Positions 9,744-18,614 of a stretch of DNA of 51,766 nucleotides are shown piece by piece. Under the pieces are notes generated by a model, which did no database searches, was not told the origin of the DNA, and saw only the letters and a program-made list of their open reading frames with translations. This DNA comes from CAZOSF01 sp964582415 (GTDB lineage Bacteria; Bacteroidota; Bacteroidia; Flavobacteriales; Flavobacteriaceae), in contig CAZOSF010000010.1 in the NCBI GenBank assembly GCA_964582415.1, positions 1 through 51,766 on the forward strand. The letters are read 5' to 3'. A program made the translations under genes and the position numbers. The first letter of the stretch is position 1. Each line of letters starts with the position of its first letter.

Positions 9744-12700
9744 ATATGGCCTACTCCTATTAGGAATCGTTTTCCTTGCCTGTGAACAGGAAAAGGAGCA
9801 GGAACCCACTTTATTTCAATTATTGGATTCCAAAAGTTCTGGAATTGCTTTTGAAAATACGGTGATAGAATCGGATTCTTTGAATATCCTGGATTACCTG
9901 TACTTCTACAATGGAGGTGGTGTTGCGGCTGGAGATATAAACAATGATGGATTGGTAGATATATTCTTCTCCTCCAACCAGCAGCCCAACAAACTCTATT
10001 TGAATAAGGGTAATTTGCAGTTCGAGGACATCACTGAACAGGCTGGAGTTGCTGGAGATAGTGATTGGAATACCGGGGTTTTAATGGCCGACTTAAATGG
10101 GGATGGTTGGTTGGATCTATATGTCATGGCCGTTGTCGGAATCAATGGTTTTGAGGGGCACAACGAATTCTATCTGAACAATGGTGACGGTACCTTTACG
10201 GAGAAATCAAAAGAATTTGGTTTAGATCTACGATGCTATGGCACCCATGCAGCAGCGTTCGACTATGATTTGGATGGTGATTTGGATCTTTATGTTCTGA
10301 ATCATGCTGTACATACCCAAGAGTCATTTGGCCGGGCTCAAATCCGCTCGGAACGCAATGAAAAAACAGGAGACCGAATGCTTCGTAATGATGGTAATCG
10401 TTTCACCGATGTAAGTGAAGAAGCAGGAATTTACGGGGGTGTGAATGGGTACGGACTTGGCATCTCTGTGGCAGATTTCAACAAAGATGGATTTCCAGAT
10501 TTATATATTGGCAACGATTTTCATGAAGACGATTACTTCTATCTGAACAACGGAGATGGTACATTTACAGAGAGTCTTAAGAATTATTTTGGGCATACAA
10601 GTCGGTTTTCAATGGGAAATGATGCTGCCGACATCAATCATGACGGATGGCCCGATCTGATTTCTTTGGATATGTTACCTGAGGATGACGCTGTCATCAA
10701 GGCCTCCGATGGAGATGATATGTATCAAACGTTGAAGATGCGAACCGAACAATACGGTTATCATTATCAATACAGCCGAAACATGTTGTTTACGAGTCAA
10801 CCTGGAAAACCCTACTTGGAGACGGCTTTGCTGAGTGGAGTTGCCGCGACCGATTGGAGTTGGAGCGCACTTTTTGCCGATTATGACCAAGATGGAGAAA
10901 AAGACCTCTTCATTTCCAACGGAATTCCTAAACGTCCGAACAATTTGGACTATATCCGTTTCATTTCCAGTGAACAAATTCATCGCCAATTAAACGATAG
11001 TCGACTGGTAGACCAAAAGGCCATCGAAATGATGCCTTCTGGAATAGTGAGCAACTATTTCTTCAAGGGAAATAAGGAACTTCATTTTCAAGATGTTTCC
11101 GATAGCTGGTCTGATGGAGCACCCACCATCTCTGGCGCTTCTGCTCTTTGTGATTTGGACAACGACGGCGACCTGGATATCGTTACCAATAATATCAATA
11201 CCGTAGCCAGTGTCTATATCAATTCGACGAATAAAAACAATTCGATTGCTATTTCTTTGAAATACAAAGACCAAAATCCATTCGGAATTGGCAGTAAAGT
11301 TTATTGCTACTCCGAAGGTGAACTACAGTACCAAGAACTATTCACGACCCATGGATTTCAGGCCACTTCCCAAGCACTTTGTCATTTTGGTCTGGGTAAT
11401 AAGATAAAGGCAGATTCCATAATCGTGGTTTGGCCCGATCGTTTCGAGCAAACATTATATGAGGTTCCCGCTTCACAATCCTTAAAGATTGCCTATCAAC
11501 CCAACAAAAGATTTATTGCTTCCGAATCTCTGAAATCAACTTACTTCAAAAGAGTTCCAGATAATTTGGGAATTACCTACGTTCATAAAGAAGATGGTCA
11601 TACCGATTTCAACTATCAAAAACTCATTCCCTATGAAGTCTCCGATCGAGGGCCTGCCTTAGCCTTTGGCGACTTTAATTTTGACGGGCAGGAAGATATT
11701 TTCTTTGGCGGGGCTCAAGGAAGCAAAGCCCAAGTATACATTCAAGATTCTAATGGCTATCATTTAATGCCATTACCGGAAGTAGAAAAGGATTCTATGT
11801 CTGAAGATGTGGCTGCAATAGTGCGAACCATAGGTGATGGTTCGCTTTCCCTAAAAGTATTGTCAGGCGGTAATGTGGTAAGTCCCTCGAAGCATCAGCT
11901 ACGAAATCGAGAATATACCATTACTCCAACTGAGGTAAAAAAATCATTCCTAGGTGATGAGATGGTTAATGCCAAAGTATTGAAATCGGCTGACGGAAAT
12001 ACTTTTATCGGCAATCATAGTTATGCCTTTGATTTCGGCAACATCCCAGAATCGGAAATTATAAATGCCAATGGTAATCGCCAAGTACTGGGTCGTATCG
12101 GAATGGTGACAGATGCCCTTTGGGACGATTTCTCGGGAGACGGCATCAAGGATTTGATTGTAGTTGGAGAATGGATGGAACCCAAATTCTTTGAAGCCAC
12201 CTCGGAAGGATTTCAAGATACAAAACGACTCAAAGATCCCACCAAAGGATTATGGCAGGCCATTCAACCTTTCGATATCGATCATGATGGGGATACCGAT
12301 TATCTCTTAGGAAATTGGGGTGGAAACAGCAAATTCATGGCTACCTCCGACCATCCAATGAAATTATTCTACGCTGATTTTGATGACAATGGTACTACGG
12401 AAACAGTAGTGGCGGTTTTCAAAGAAGGAAAATATGTTCCGCTTTTGGGTTTGGATGATTTGTCGAGTCAGATGGTGTTTCTTCGTAAGATCTTTACAAA
12501 CTATAAAGATTTTGCTGGAAAATCTATAGAGGAAATCTTCGGGGAGCATTTGAATAAAGCCAGAGTTTTAGAAGTGAATACCTTATTGTCTGGCTATTTG
12601 AAAAACGACAATGGCGCGTATCAATTTGTGCCCTTTGCCTTACCCATGCAAGTATCCCCCATCATGGCTTTTGAAGTTTCGGATTTCAATGGAGATGGAA

Positions 12701-12939
12701 AAGAGGAAGCGTTGATGGGCGGAAATTATTTTGGGGTCATACCGTTCCATGGAAGATACGATAGTTTCCCAGGAGCACTGATGTCCTCACCAAACGACTA
12801 TTTGCTTGGGAGTGAAATCGGATTGGAAATGACACAGAAATCGGTTCGCCACCTTGAAACATTTACACATAACCACAAAAAGTATCTTTTAATCGTATAT
12901 AATAATGACAAAGCAGAAGTTTATGAAATCATGGAATAA
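9709..12939 (+). CDS. FG-GAP/VCBS repeat lipoprotein with ASPIC/UnbV domain (paralogue 3 of 3)
   Basis: A 1076-residue lipoprotein (lipobox VFLAC near residue 25) beginning inside the end of the preceding gene. It has the same plan: opening FYNGGGVAAGDINNDGLVD, blades with DLNGDGWLD, DYDLDGDLD, DFNKDGFPD, DINHDGWPD and DLDNDGDLD, an ASPIC/UnbV segment (NPFGIGSKVYCY ... FGLGNKIKADSIIVVWPD), then a shorter second half. The second half has fewer intact DxDxDG motifs than in its two paralogues: the stretch around residues 690-790 has none, so this copy has diverged most. It keeps the C-terminal module FAGKSIEEIF. The end overlaps the haloperoxidase-like gene. A binding or scaffold role is inferred from the repeats; nothing indicates catalysis. 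Confidence 0.9.
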   Translation: MKNQEFLKYLTKYGLLLLGIVFLACEQEKEQEPTLFQLLDSKSSGIAFENTVIESDSLNILDYLYFYNGGGVAAGDINNDGLVDIFFSSNQQPNKLYLNKGNLQFEDITEQAGVAGDSDWNTGVLMADLNGDGWLDLYVMAVVGINGFEGHNEFYLNNGDGTFTEKSKEFGLDLRCYGTHAAAFDYDLDGDLDLYVLNHAVHTQESFGRAQIRSERNEKTGDRMLRNDGNRFTDVSEEAGIYGGVNGYGLGISVADFNKDGFPDLYIGNDFHEDDYFYLNNGDGTFTESLKNYFGHTSRFSMGNDAADINHDGWPDLISLDMLPEDDAVIKASDGDDMYQTLKMRTEQYGYHYQYSRNMLFTSQPGKPYLETALLSGVAATDWSWSALFADYDQDGEKDLFISNGIPKRPNNLDYIRFISSEQIHRQLNDSRLVDQKAIEMMPSGIVSNYFFKGNKELHFQDVSDSWSDGAPTISGASALCDLDNDGDLDIVTNNINTVASVYINSTNKNNSIAISLKYKDQNPFGIGSKVYCYSEGELQYQELFTTHGFQATSQALCHFGLGNKIKADSIIVVWPDRFEQTLYEVPASQSLKIAYQPNKRFIASESLKSTYFKRVPDNLGITYVHKEDGHTDFNYQKLIPYEVSDRGPALAFGDFNFDGQEDIFFGGAQGSKAQVYIQDSNGYHLMPLPEVEKDSMSEDVAAIVRTIGDGSLSLKVLSGGNVVSPSKHQLRNREYTITPTEVKKSFLGDEMVNAKVLKSADGNTFIGNHSYAFDFGNIPESEIINANGNRQVLGRIGMVTDALWDDFSGDGIKDLIVVGEWMEPKFFEATSEGFQDTKRLKDPTKGLWQAIQPFDIDHDGDTDYLLGNWGGNSKFMATSDHPMKLFYADFDDNGTTETVVAVFKEGKYVPLLGLDDLSSQMVFLRKIFTNYKDFAGKSIEEIFGEHLNKARVLEVNTLLSGYLKNDNGAYQFVPFALPMQVSPIMAFEVSDFNGDGKEEALMGGNYFGVIPFHGRYDSFPGALMSSPNDYLLGSEIGLEMTQKSVRHLETFTHNHKKYLLIVYNNDKAEVYEIME

Positions 12940-14257
12940 GTATCTCGTTATGGCATTGACCTCACTGGTCCTTTGGAGCTGTAAAAAAGAAGCCCCGATT
13001 GTTATCACCGCCGATGATTATCGGAATGGCGTGGATAAGGTAACCGAGATCATGGTTCACGATATCTTTTCACCTCCCGTAGCTGCGCGCATTTATGCCT
13101 ATCCGAATATTGCCGCCTACGAAATTGTTGCCCAAAAAGATTCAAGCCTGCGTTCCTTGGCGGGACAAATCAAGCATCTTAAGCCAATTCCAACAACTAC
13201 GGATCCAGCGGTTAACTATCAACTGGCTGCCTTAGTGGCCCATATGGATGTAAGCAAATCGGTTGTATTTTCAGAAGAACGTATGGAAGCTTACAGAGAC
13301 AGTCTTTATGCCGTATGGAAAAAACAAAACCCCGAAGAATTCATGGCGAGCGAAGCCTATGGAATGGAGGTAGCTGCTTTTATCAAGGAGTGGATGGATG
13401 GTGACAATTATAAAGAAACACGGACCATGCCCAAGTTTACTGTGATTACGGAGGATCCTGCTCGCTGGCAACCAACACCGCCCGCCTATATGGATGGGAT
13501 TGAGCCGCATTGGAATAAAATTCGTCCCTTTGTATTAGATTCGGCTTCTCAATTCAAGCCCGTTCCTCCTCCGGCATTTTCTATGGAGGAAGGAACCGAT
13601 TTCCACAAGGAACTCATGGAAGTTTACACTGTTGGAAAAGAGATTTCCGAAAAAGGGGACGCATCGGAAGAAGTGGCCATTGCCCAATTCTGGGATTGCA
13701 ACCCTTATGTATCCGTTACACGTGGCCACTTGATGTTTGCCACCAAGAAGATAACCCCAGGGGCACACTGGATGGGTATCGCAGAAATTGCCACAAGAAA
13801 TACCGAAAGTGATTTCAATAATACCGTATATGCTTATACCAAAACCTCTATTGGTATATTCGATGGATTCATCAGCTGCTGGGACGAAAAATACCGCTCC
13901 AATTTGATACGTCCGGAAACCCTCATCAACCAGCATCTGGATGAAAATTGGAAGCCCATACTTCAAACACCCCCATTTCCCGAATACAGTAGCGGTCACT
14001 CGGTGGTTTCAGGTGCCTCTGCTATGGTATTGACCAATGTGTATGGCGATAATTTTGAATTTTTGGATGACACTGAAATACCATATGGCTTGCCGGTTCG
14101 TAGCTTCCCATCCTTTATCAAAGCGGCCCAAGAGGCTGCCATTTCCAGAATGTATGGGGGTATTCATTATCGTGCTGCGATTGAAGAAGGCTTGCATCAA
14201 GGAATGAAAGTGGGTACTTTAGTAAACGAAAGATTGCAAATGAAAGTGAACGAATAA
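12923..14257 (+). CDS. Vanadium-dependent haloperoxidase/PAP2-superfamily lipoprotein
   Basis: Start 12923 (MKSWNKYLVMALTSLVLWSC) gives an ideal lipoprotein signal; 12905 is an alternative in-frame ATG. The C-terminal third carries the vanadate/phosphate-pocket motifs of the PAP2/vanadium haloperoxidase superfamily: K323-x6-R330-P331, S-S-G-H359 and S-R409-x5-H415. The aspartate usually found four residues after the last histidine is Ala419 here. The all-alpha fold and length (444 residues) fit bacterial members annotated as vanadium-dependent haloperoxidase; an acid phosphatase activity is equally possible. Being a lipoprotein, it should act in the periplasm or at the outer membrane. It overlaps the third FG-GAP gene upstream and shares a TAATG stop/start with the next gene, so it belongs to the same operon. 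In this setting it may modify (halogenate, oxidise or dephosphorylate) the bound substrate, which is inference. Confidence 0.8.
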   Translation: MKSWNKYLVMALTSLVLWSCKKEAPIVITADDYRNGVDKVTEIMVHDIFSPPVAARIYAYPNIAAYEIVAQKDSSLRSLAGQIKHLKPIPTTTDPAVNYQLAALVAHMDVSKSVVFSEERMEAYRDSLYAVWKKQNPEEFMASEAYGMEVAAFIKEWMDGDNYKETRTMPKFTVITEDPARWQPTPPAYMDGIEPHWNKIRPFVLDSASQFKPVPPPAFSMEEGTDFHKELMEVYTVGKEISEKGDASEEVAIAQFWDCNPYVSVTRGHLMFATKKITPGAHWMGIAEIATRNTESDFNNTVYAYTKTSIGIFDGFISCWDEKYRSNLIRPETLINQHLDENWKPILQTPPFPEYSSGHSVVSGASAMVLTNVYGDNFEFLDDTEIPYGLPVRSFPSFIKAAQEAAISRMYGGIHYRAAIEEGLHQGMKVGTLVNERLQMKVNE

Positions 14258-15159
14258 TGAGCAAATTGAAATGGTTGGTAGGCTTCGCACTATTGGCGAC
14301 CCTACTTTGGTATTTCTTTTTAAAGCAGGAACATTATCAAATTCGATTTATCACCTCTCAACCGCCAGGGGTAGTATACCAGCACCTAGCAGATTGGCCC
14401 ATCTTCGGTAAACAGGATTCGCTGGAGGTGGTATGGGAGGGTGGAAGTCGTTTTTCCACTGTTCACCAAATGGTGATAGATCGCGAGGATACCTTGGACT
14501 ATCAGTGGGACATTTGGCGCATCAATGATTCCACTACCAAAGTGAAAGCAAAAGTCACCGATCCCAAACATTACTGGAAGCGCAAATGGGAGGTCCCTTT
14601 ACAAATAGGGAATTTTGCTTCACAGAATGTGACGCTCGTAGAGAACGTTCGGAATCAATTGAACAAAAAAGCGGAAAATTTTGAAGTTGAGGCTATTGCC
14701 GATACCATTTTCCCCTCAAAGTTCTGTGCTTATATTTCGGTAGAAAATGTGCCTGTGGCTCAGAAAGCCAATAAGATGTTGTCGGAGATATCCTTGGTAA
14801 TGGGATATATCAAGGATTATGAGATTCCACTGGATGGCGATCCTTTCTTGCAAGTTACGCGATGGGATCAGGAAAACAATACCATCGATTTCGACTTCTG
14901 TTTCCCCATTCAAAAAAGCGATAGCCTTCCACCAACACAAGGGGTCGCTTTTAAAACAACCAACAATGAACGATTCCTGAAAGCAGTTTTTCACGGCAAC
15001 TACCGCATCTCGGATCATGCTTGGTATTATCTGCTCGATTATGCAAACAGAAACGACCTTCAAATTGAAGCACTACCTACCGAACTCTACCTAAACGACC
15101 CCCATGTTGGCGGCAATAGTTTAGAGTGGGAAGCACATATTTTCGTACCTTTAAAATAA
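14257..15159 (+). CDS. Membrane-anchored SRPBCC + effector-binding (GyrI-like) domain protein
   Basis: One N-terminal membrane segment (residues about 5-23, WLVGFALLATLLWYFFL) is followed by a roughly 130-residue SRPBCC/polyketide-cyclase-like domain. A C-terminal domain of about 150 residues resembles the AraC/BmrR effector-binding (GyrI-like) fold, with features such as FCAYISVENVP, DGDPFLQVTRWD and AVFHGNYRISDHAWYYLLDY. There is no DNA-binding domain, so it is not a classical regulator; these folds bind small hydrophobic ligands. The start codon overlaps the haloperoxidase-like stop (TAATG) and the GH97 gene starts 5 nt after it. It may bind a product or substrate of the neighbouring enzymes. 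Family assignment rests on pattern recognition by eye; function unknown. Confidence 0.65.
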   Translation: MSKLKWLVGFALLATLLWYFFLKQEHYQIRFITSQPPGVVYQHLADWPIFGKQDSLEVVWEGGSRFSTVHQMVIDREDTLDYQWDIWRINDSTTKVKAKVTDPKHYWKRKWEVPLQIGNFASQNVTLVENVRNQLNKKAENFEVEAIADTIFPSKFCAYISVENVPVAQKANKMLSEISLVMGYIKDYEIPLDGDPFLQVTRWDQENNTIDFDFCFPIQKSDSLPPTQGVAFKTTNNERFLKAVFHGNYRISDHAWYYLLDYANRNDLQIEALPTELYLNDPHVGGNSLEWEAHIFVPLK

Positions 15160-15164
15160 AAACC

Positions 15165-17294
15165 ATGAGCTTCAAATTTTCCCTAGTTGCCTTGGCGACC
15201 CTATTCTTTATTAGTTGCGAAAAATCGAATACCATCTCCACCGAAATCACCTCCCCCGATGGCGATATTCATGTTGCTTTCTCTTTAAATGAAGAAGGAA
15301 TTCCAAGCTATTCCGTCGATTTTAAATCGAAACCCATCATTGAAACTTCTACAATGGGCTTCGAATTGAAAGATACTCCTTCGTTAAGCAAGGGCTTCGA
15401 ATTGGTGAATGGCATGGAAAGCACCTTTGATGAGGAGTGGACAATGCCTTGGGGGGAACAAGCTACCGTTCGAAATCATTACAACGAACTTATCGTTCAA
15501 CTAAAGGAAAAAAACGAACCGCATCGACTTTTAAATATCCGTTTCAGAGCCTTCGATGATGGTGTTGGTTTTCGTTATGAATTTCCAGAACAAGAAGGAA
15601 TTGAAGAGCTCATCATTACCGATGAAAATACGGAGTTTCAACTTACAGGGGACCATACCGTTTGGTGGCAACCAGGAGACTGGGATATATACGAGCATCT
15701 TTATAACGAAACGAAATTTTCCGAAATCGATGCGCTTTCCAAACAAAACCATGTAAACCTCGCCGCTACCTATATTCCAGAAAATGCCGTGAATACCCCA
15801 GTTACCATGAAAACTGCCGATGGACTCTATCTGAGTTTTCATGAGGCCGACCTCACCAATTATGCAGGTATGACCTTAAAAGTGGCTACAGATTCCCATA
15901 AAATGACCAGCGAATTGGTGGGTTCTGAAATATTGGGCGCTAAAGCCAAAATCCCGGTACCATTCAATACACCATGGCGTACTATTACGATTGGTGAAAA
16001 GCCCGGAGACCTCATCGCTTCGCGAATGATATTGAATTTGAACGATCCAAATATCTTGGGAGATGTAAGCTATTTTACCCCCATGAAATATGTGGGTATC
16101 TGGTGGGAAATGCATATTGGAAAATCTACTTGGGACATGGAAGGCAGTCAGGACATGAATACATTCGTAGATGGAAAAAAAGGATCGAGCCGACATGGAG
16201 CTACTACGGAAAACGCCATGAAATATATCGATTTTGCCTCTCAAAATGGAATTAAAGGCCTCCTAGTAGAAGGTTGGAATACCGGTTGGGATAAGTGGAT
16301 CAATACTACGGATCGAGAGGGGGTTTTCGATTTTATCACCCCCTACCCCGACTACGATTTTGATAAGGTGATGGAGTATGCCAACGAAAAAGGGGTTACC
16401 GTGATCATGCACCATGAAACTTCTGCTGCTCCAAGAACCTATGAGAAACAAATGGAGGAAGCCTATTCCTTTATGCAGGAACACGGTATGCATTCCGTGA
16501 AAACAGGGTATGTTGGAAAAATCATCCCAGAAGGGGAATACCATCATGGCCAATGGATGGTAAATCACTATCAAAAGGTGTTGGAAACCGCTGCGAAATA
16601 CAATATTGCGGTGAACGCACATGAGCCCATCAAAGCCACTGGAAAGCGTCGCACCTATCCCAATGCCATCGCAAGGGAAGGATTACGAGGACAGGAATTC
16701 AATGCATGGGCCTCCGATGGCGGCAATCCTCCGGGGCACCTCCCCACCATTGCCTTTACCCGAATGTTGGCAGGACCTATCGATTTCACTCCAGGTGTTT
16801 TCAATATCAAATTCGATGATTACAAAAAGGGCAACCAAGTGAATACCACCTTGGCCCATCAATTGGCTTTATATGTCGTGATTACCAGTCCGATTCAAAT
16901 GGCGTGTGATTTACCTGAACATTATATGAAGGACGGAAAGATTCATCCTGCCTTCCAATTCATCACGGATGTTGGTGTCGATTGGCAACAGTCCTTGGTC
17001 TTGGATGGAGAAGTGGGTGATTTTGTCGTTATGGCACGAGAGGAAAAAGAAACCGGAGATTGGTTTGTTGGGGGAATAACCGATGAAGACGACCGTGAGG
17101 TTACAGTAAATTTCGATTTCCTTCCGGAAGGAAAAACCTTTACCGCCCGTGTCTATAAAGATGGAGAAGACGCGCATTGGGACACCAATCCTGAATCGTA
17201 TACGATTGAAACCCTGGAGGTGAGTCACGATTCCAATATTGAAATTCACCTTGCTCCAGGAGGTGGTTTCGCAATTAGTTTGATACAGAAATAA
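15165..17294 (+). CDS. GH97 glycoside hydrolase (SusB-like alpha-glucosidase), lipoprotein
   Basis: The ATG at 15165 is chosen because it starts directly with a lipoprotein signal (lipobox FFISC); an upstream in-frame ATG at 15126 adds 13 residues without signal character. The 709-residue length and three-part plan fit GH97: an N-terminal beta-sandwich (SPDGDIHVAFSLNEEG), a central (beta/alpha)8 barrel (residues about 300-600, VGIWWEMHIG, NGIKGLLVEGWNTGWD) and a C-terminal beta domain. Glutamates in NAHEP (Glu487) and AREGLRGQE (Glu505/Glu511) are retained, which favours the inverting SusB-type alpha-glucosidase group over the retaining alpha-galactosidase group. It probably removes glucose from alpha-glucosides in the periplasm after import by the SusC/SusD pair. 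The gene lies 5 nt after the SRPBCC gene and 1 nt before the next glycosidase. Confidence 0.9.
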   Translation: MSFKFSLVALATLFFISCEKSNTISTEITSPDGDIHVAFSLNEEGIPSYSVDFKSKPIIETSTMGFELKDTPSLSKGFELVNGMESTFDEEWTMPWGEQATVRNHYNELIVQLKEKNEPHRLLNIRFRAFDDGVGFRYEFPEQEGIEELIITDENTEFQLTGDHTVWWQPGDWDIYEHLYNETKFSEIDALSKQNHVNLAATYIPENAVNTPVTMKTADGLYLSFHEADLTNYAGMTLKVATDSHKMTSELVGSEILGAKAKIPVPFNTPWRTITIGEKPGDLIASRMILNLNDPNILGDVSYFTPMKYVGIWWEMHIGKSTWDMEGSQDMNTFVDGKKGSSRHGATTENAMKYIDFASQNGIKGLLVEGWNTGWDKWINTTDREGVFDFITPYPDYDFDKVMEYANEKGVTVIMHHETSAAPRTYEKQMEEAYSFMQEHGMHSVKTGYVGKIIPEGEYHHGQWMVNHYQKVLETAAKYNIAVNAHEPIKATGKRRTYPNAIAREGLRGQEFNAWASDGGNPPGHLPTIAFTRMLAGPIDFTPGVFNIKFDDYKKGNQVNTTLAHQLALYVVITSPIQMACDLPEHYMKDGKIHPAFQFITDVGVDWQQSLVLDGEVGDFVVMAREEKETGDWFVGGITDEDDREVTVNFDFLPEGKTFTARVYKDGEDAHWDTNPESYTIETLEVSHDSNIEIHLAPGGGFAISLIQK

Positions 17295-17295
17295 G

Positions 17296-18462
17296 ATGGT
17301 CAAGGATATCAACTCACTTTACAAGGATTCCCTTGCACTGCTCCATGAACTGGTAACCCCTTATGGATTTTTGGCGAGTAGTATTGAAGCCGATAATTAT
17401 AAGCGAATTTGGGCACGAGATAGCATCGTTTGTGGTATCGCGGGGTTATGGAGCCAGGAAGAAGCCCTAATTGAAGGACTTTCGCGAAGTCTTCAGACCT
17501 TGGCAGACTATCAACATGGCACCGGAATGATTCCCTCCAATGTTCTACCCACCGAGGAGGATGTCTCCTACGGTAGCTTAGCAGGAAGAATCGACGCCAC
17601 CACTTGGTTTGTGTTGGGAGCTTGCATTTATTATAAACATACTAAAAATGAAGCCATATGGCATCAACTAAAGCCTGCCATTGATAAAGCACGGGTCTAT
17701 TTAAAGGCCTGTGAATTCAACGATCGCGGGTGGATCTATACACCGCTCAGCGGGAATTGGGCTGATGAATACCCCATTCATGGATACACTCTGTATGATA
17801 ATGCACTCCGCCTTTGGGGAGAGGCACTTTACGAAGAATTGGAGTGTGGCAATTCAAAAACCATGGAAGTTTTGATGGCGAAAACCTTCGAGAACTTTTG
17901 GCCAAATGAGCATGTAAAAAATTGCTATCAAAAAGGCCCCTTTAAAAAAGCCTTGGATTCCCAATTGAAGCATTTTGTTGCATTCATCCTTCCCGGAGTA
18001 TACGATACTCGATTTGATGCAGCTGGAAATGCATTGGCGCTATTGTTATTTGATCTCAGCGAATCACAAAAAGTAAAACTAAAGGAGTTTGTGCAATCCC
18101 TCCGTGATGATTTAGGCAGCCCGTTGATTCCTGCTTTTTGGCCCATCATGGATGAAAACAGCAAAGACTGGTTTTTGATGGAAGGCAATCATTCCTTCAG
18201 CTTTAAAAACACTCCAGGAAATTTTCATAACGGAGGTATTTGGCCTGTTTGGATGGGATTGTTTTGTTATGCTCTAGCCAAACAAGGAATGAAAGAGACG
18301 GCACGGGAAATCATTCATTCTTTCGTAACAGCTATTGAAACGAATCCAAATTGGGAGTTTCAAGAATTCTTGAGCACACCCTCACTTTCATTGGGTGGAA
18401 AAACCCAAATGGGCTACACAGCCTCGGGTATTGTTTTCATGAAACTGGCCCTAGAGGTGTAG
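17296..18462 (+). CDS. Cytoplasmic (alpha/alpha)6 six-hairpin glycosidase (GH100/glycogen-debranching-like)
   Basis: A 388-residue protein without signal peptide. The N-terminal GFLASSIEADNYKRIWARDS, followed by repeated helical hairpins (DATTWFVLGACIYYKH, HGYTLYDNALRLWGEALYEE, NFHNGGIWPVWMGLFCYAL), is typical of the six-hairpin fold shared by neutral/alkaline invertases (GH100) and amylo-alpha-1,6-glucosidase-like proteins. Acidic residues in WARDS and near GNWADEYP could be catalytic. It sits 1 nt after the GH97 gene and ends the operon. With a fructokinase-like kinase and a sucrose-type MFS symporter nearby, a sucrose- or glucosyl-fructoside-cleaving role is attractive. A debranching or alpha-glucosidase role cannot be excluded. 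Confidence 0.65.
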   Translation: MVKDINSLYKDSLALLHELVTPYGFLASSIEADNYKRIWARDSIVCGIAGLWSQEEALIEGLSRSLQTLADYQHGTGMIPSNVLPTEEDVSYGSLAGRIDATTWFVLGACIYYKHTKNEAIWHQLKPAIDKARVYLKACEFNDRGWIYTPLSGNWADEYPIHGYTLYDNALRLWGEALYEELECGNSKTMEVLMAKTFENFWPNEHVKNCYQKGPFKKALDSQLKHFVAFILPGVYDTRFDAAGNALALLLFDLSESQKVKLKEFVQSLRDDLGSPLIPAFWPIMDENSKDWFLMEGNHSFSFKNTPGNFHNGGIWPVWMGLFCYALAKQGMKETAREIIHSFVTAIETNPNWEFQEFLSTPSLSLGGKTQMGYTASGIVFMKLALEV

Positions 18463-18614
18463 GGCTCTCAATTGTTCCGTTCCGATAACGATTTCGGTTC
18501 CCTTTTCTAAAAAAGAGGGGGCAAAAAATCGGATTTTCTCAAAATTTACGGATATTACGTAGTGATTTCCGAAGGATCGGAACTAACGACTAACACCAAA
18601 TTAAAATCTCTCCT

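Noticed and set aside
3092..12939. FG-GAP proteins as integrins or enzymes
   Set aside because: They have the calcium-type repeats and ASPIC domain but no integrin transmembrane segment and no recognisable catalytic residues.
13535..13999. A 154-codon minus-strand open frame inside the haloperoxidase-like gene
   Set aside because: It is fully antisense to a gene with clear catalytic motifs and its translation has no recognisable features.
18463..18614. Possible terminator hairpin (CCCTTTT ... AAAAGAGGG) between the glycosidase and the MFS gene
   Set aside because: The arms pair imperfectly and no T run follows in a position expected for termination.
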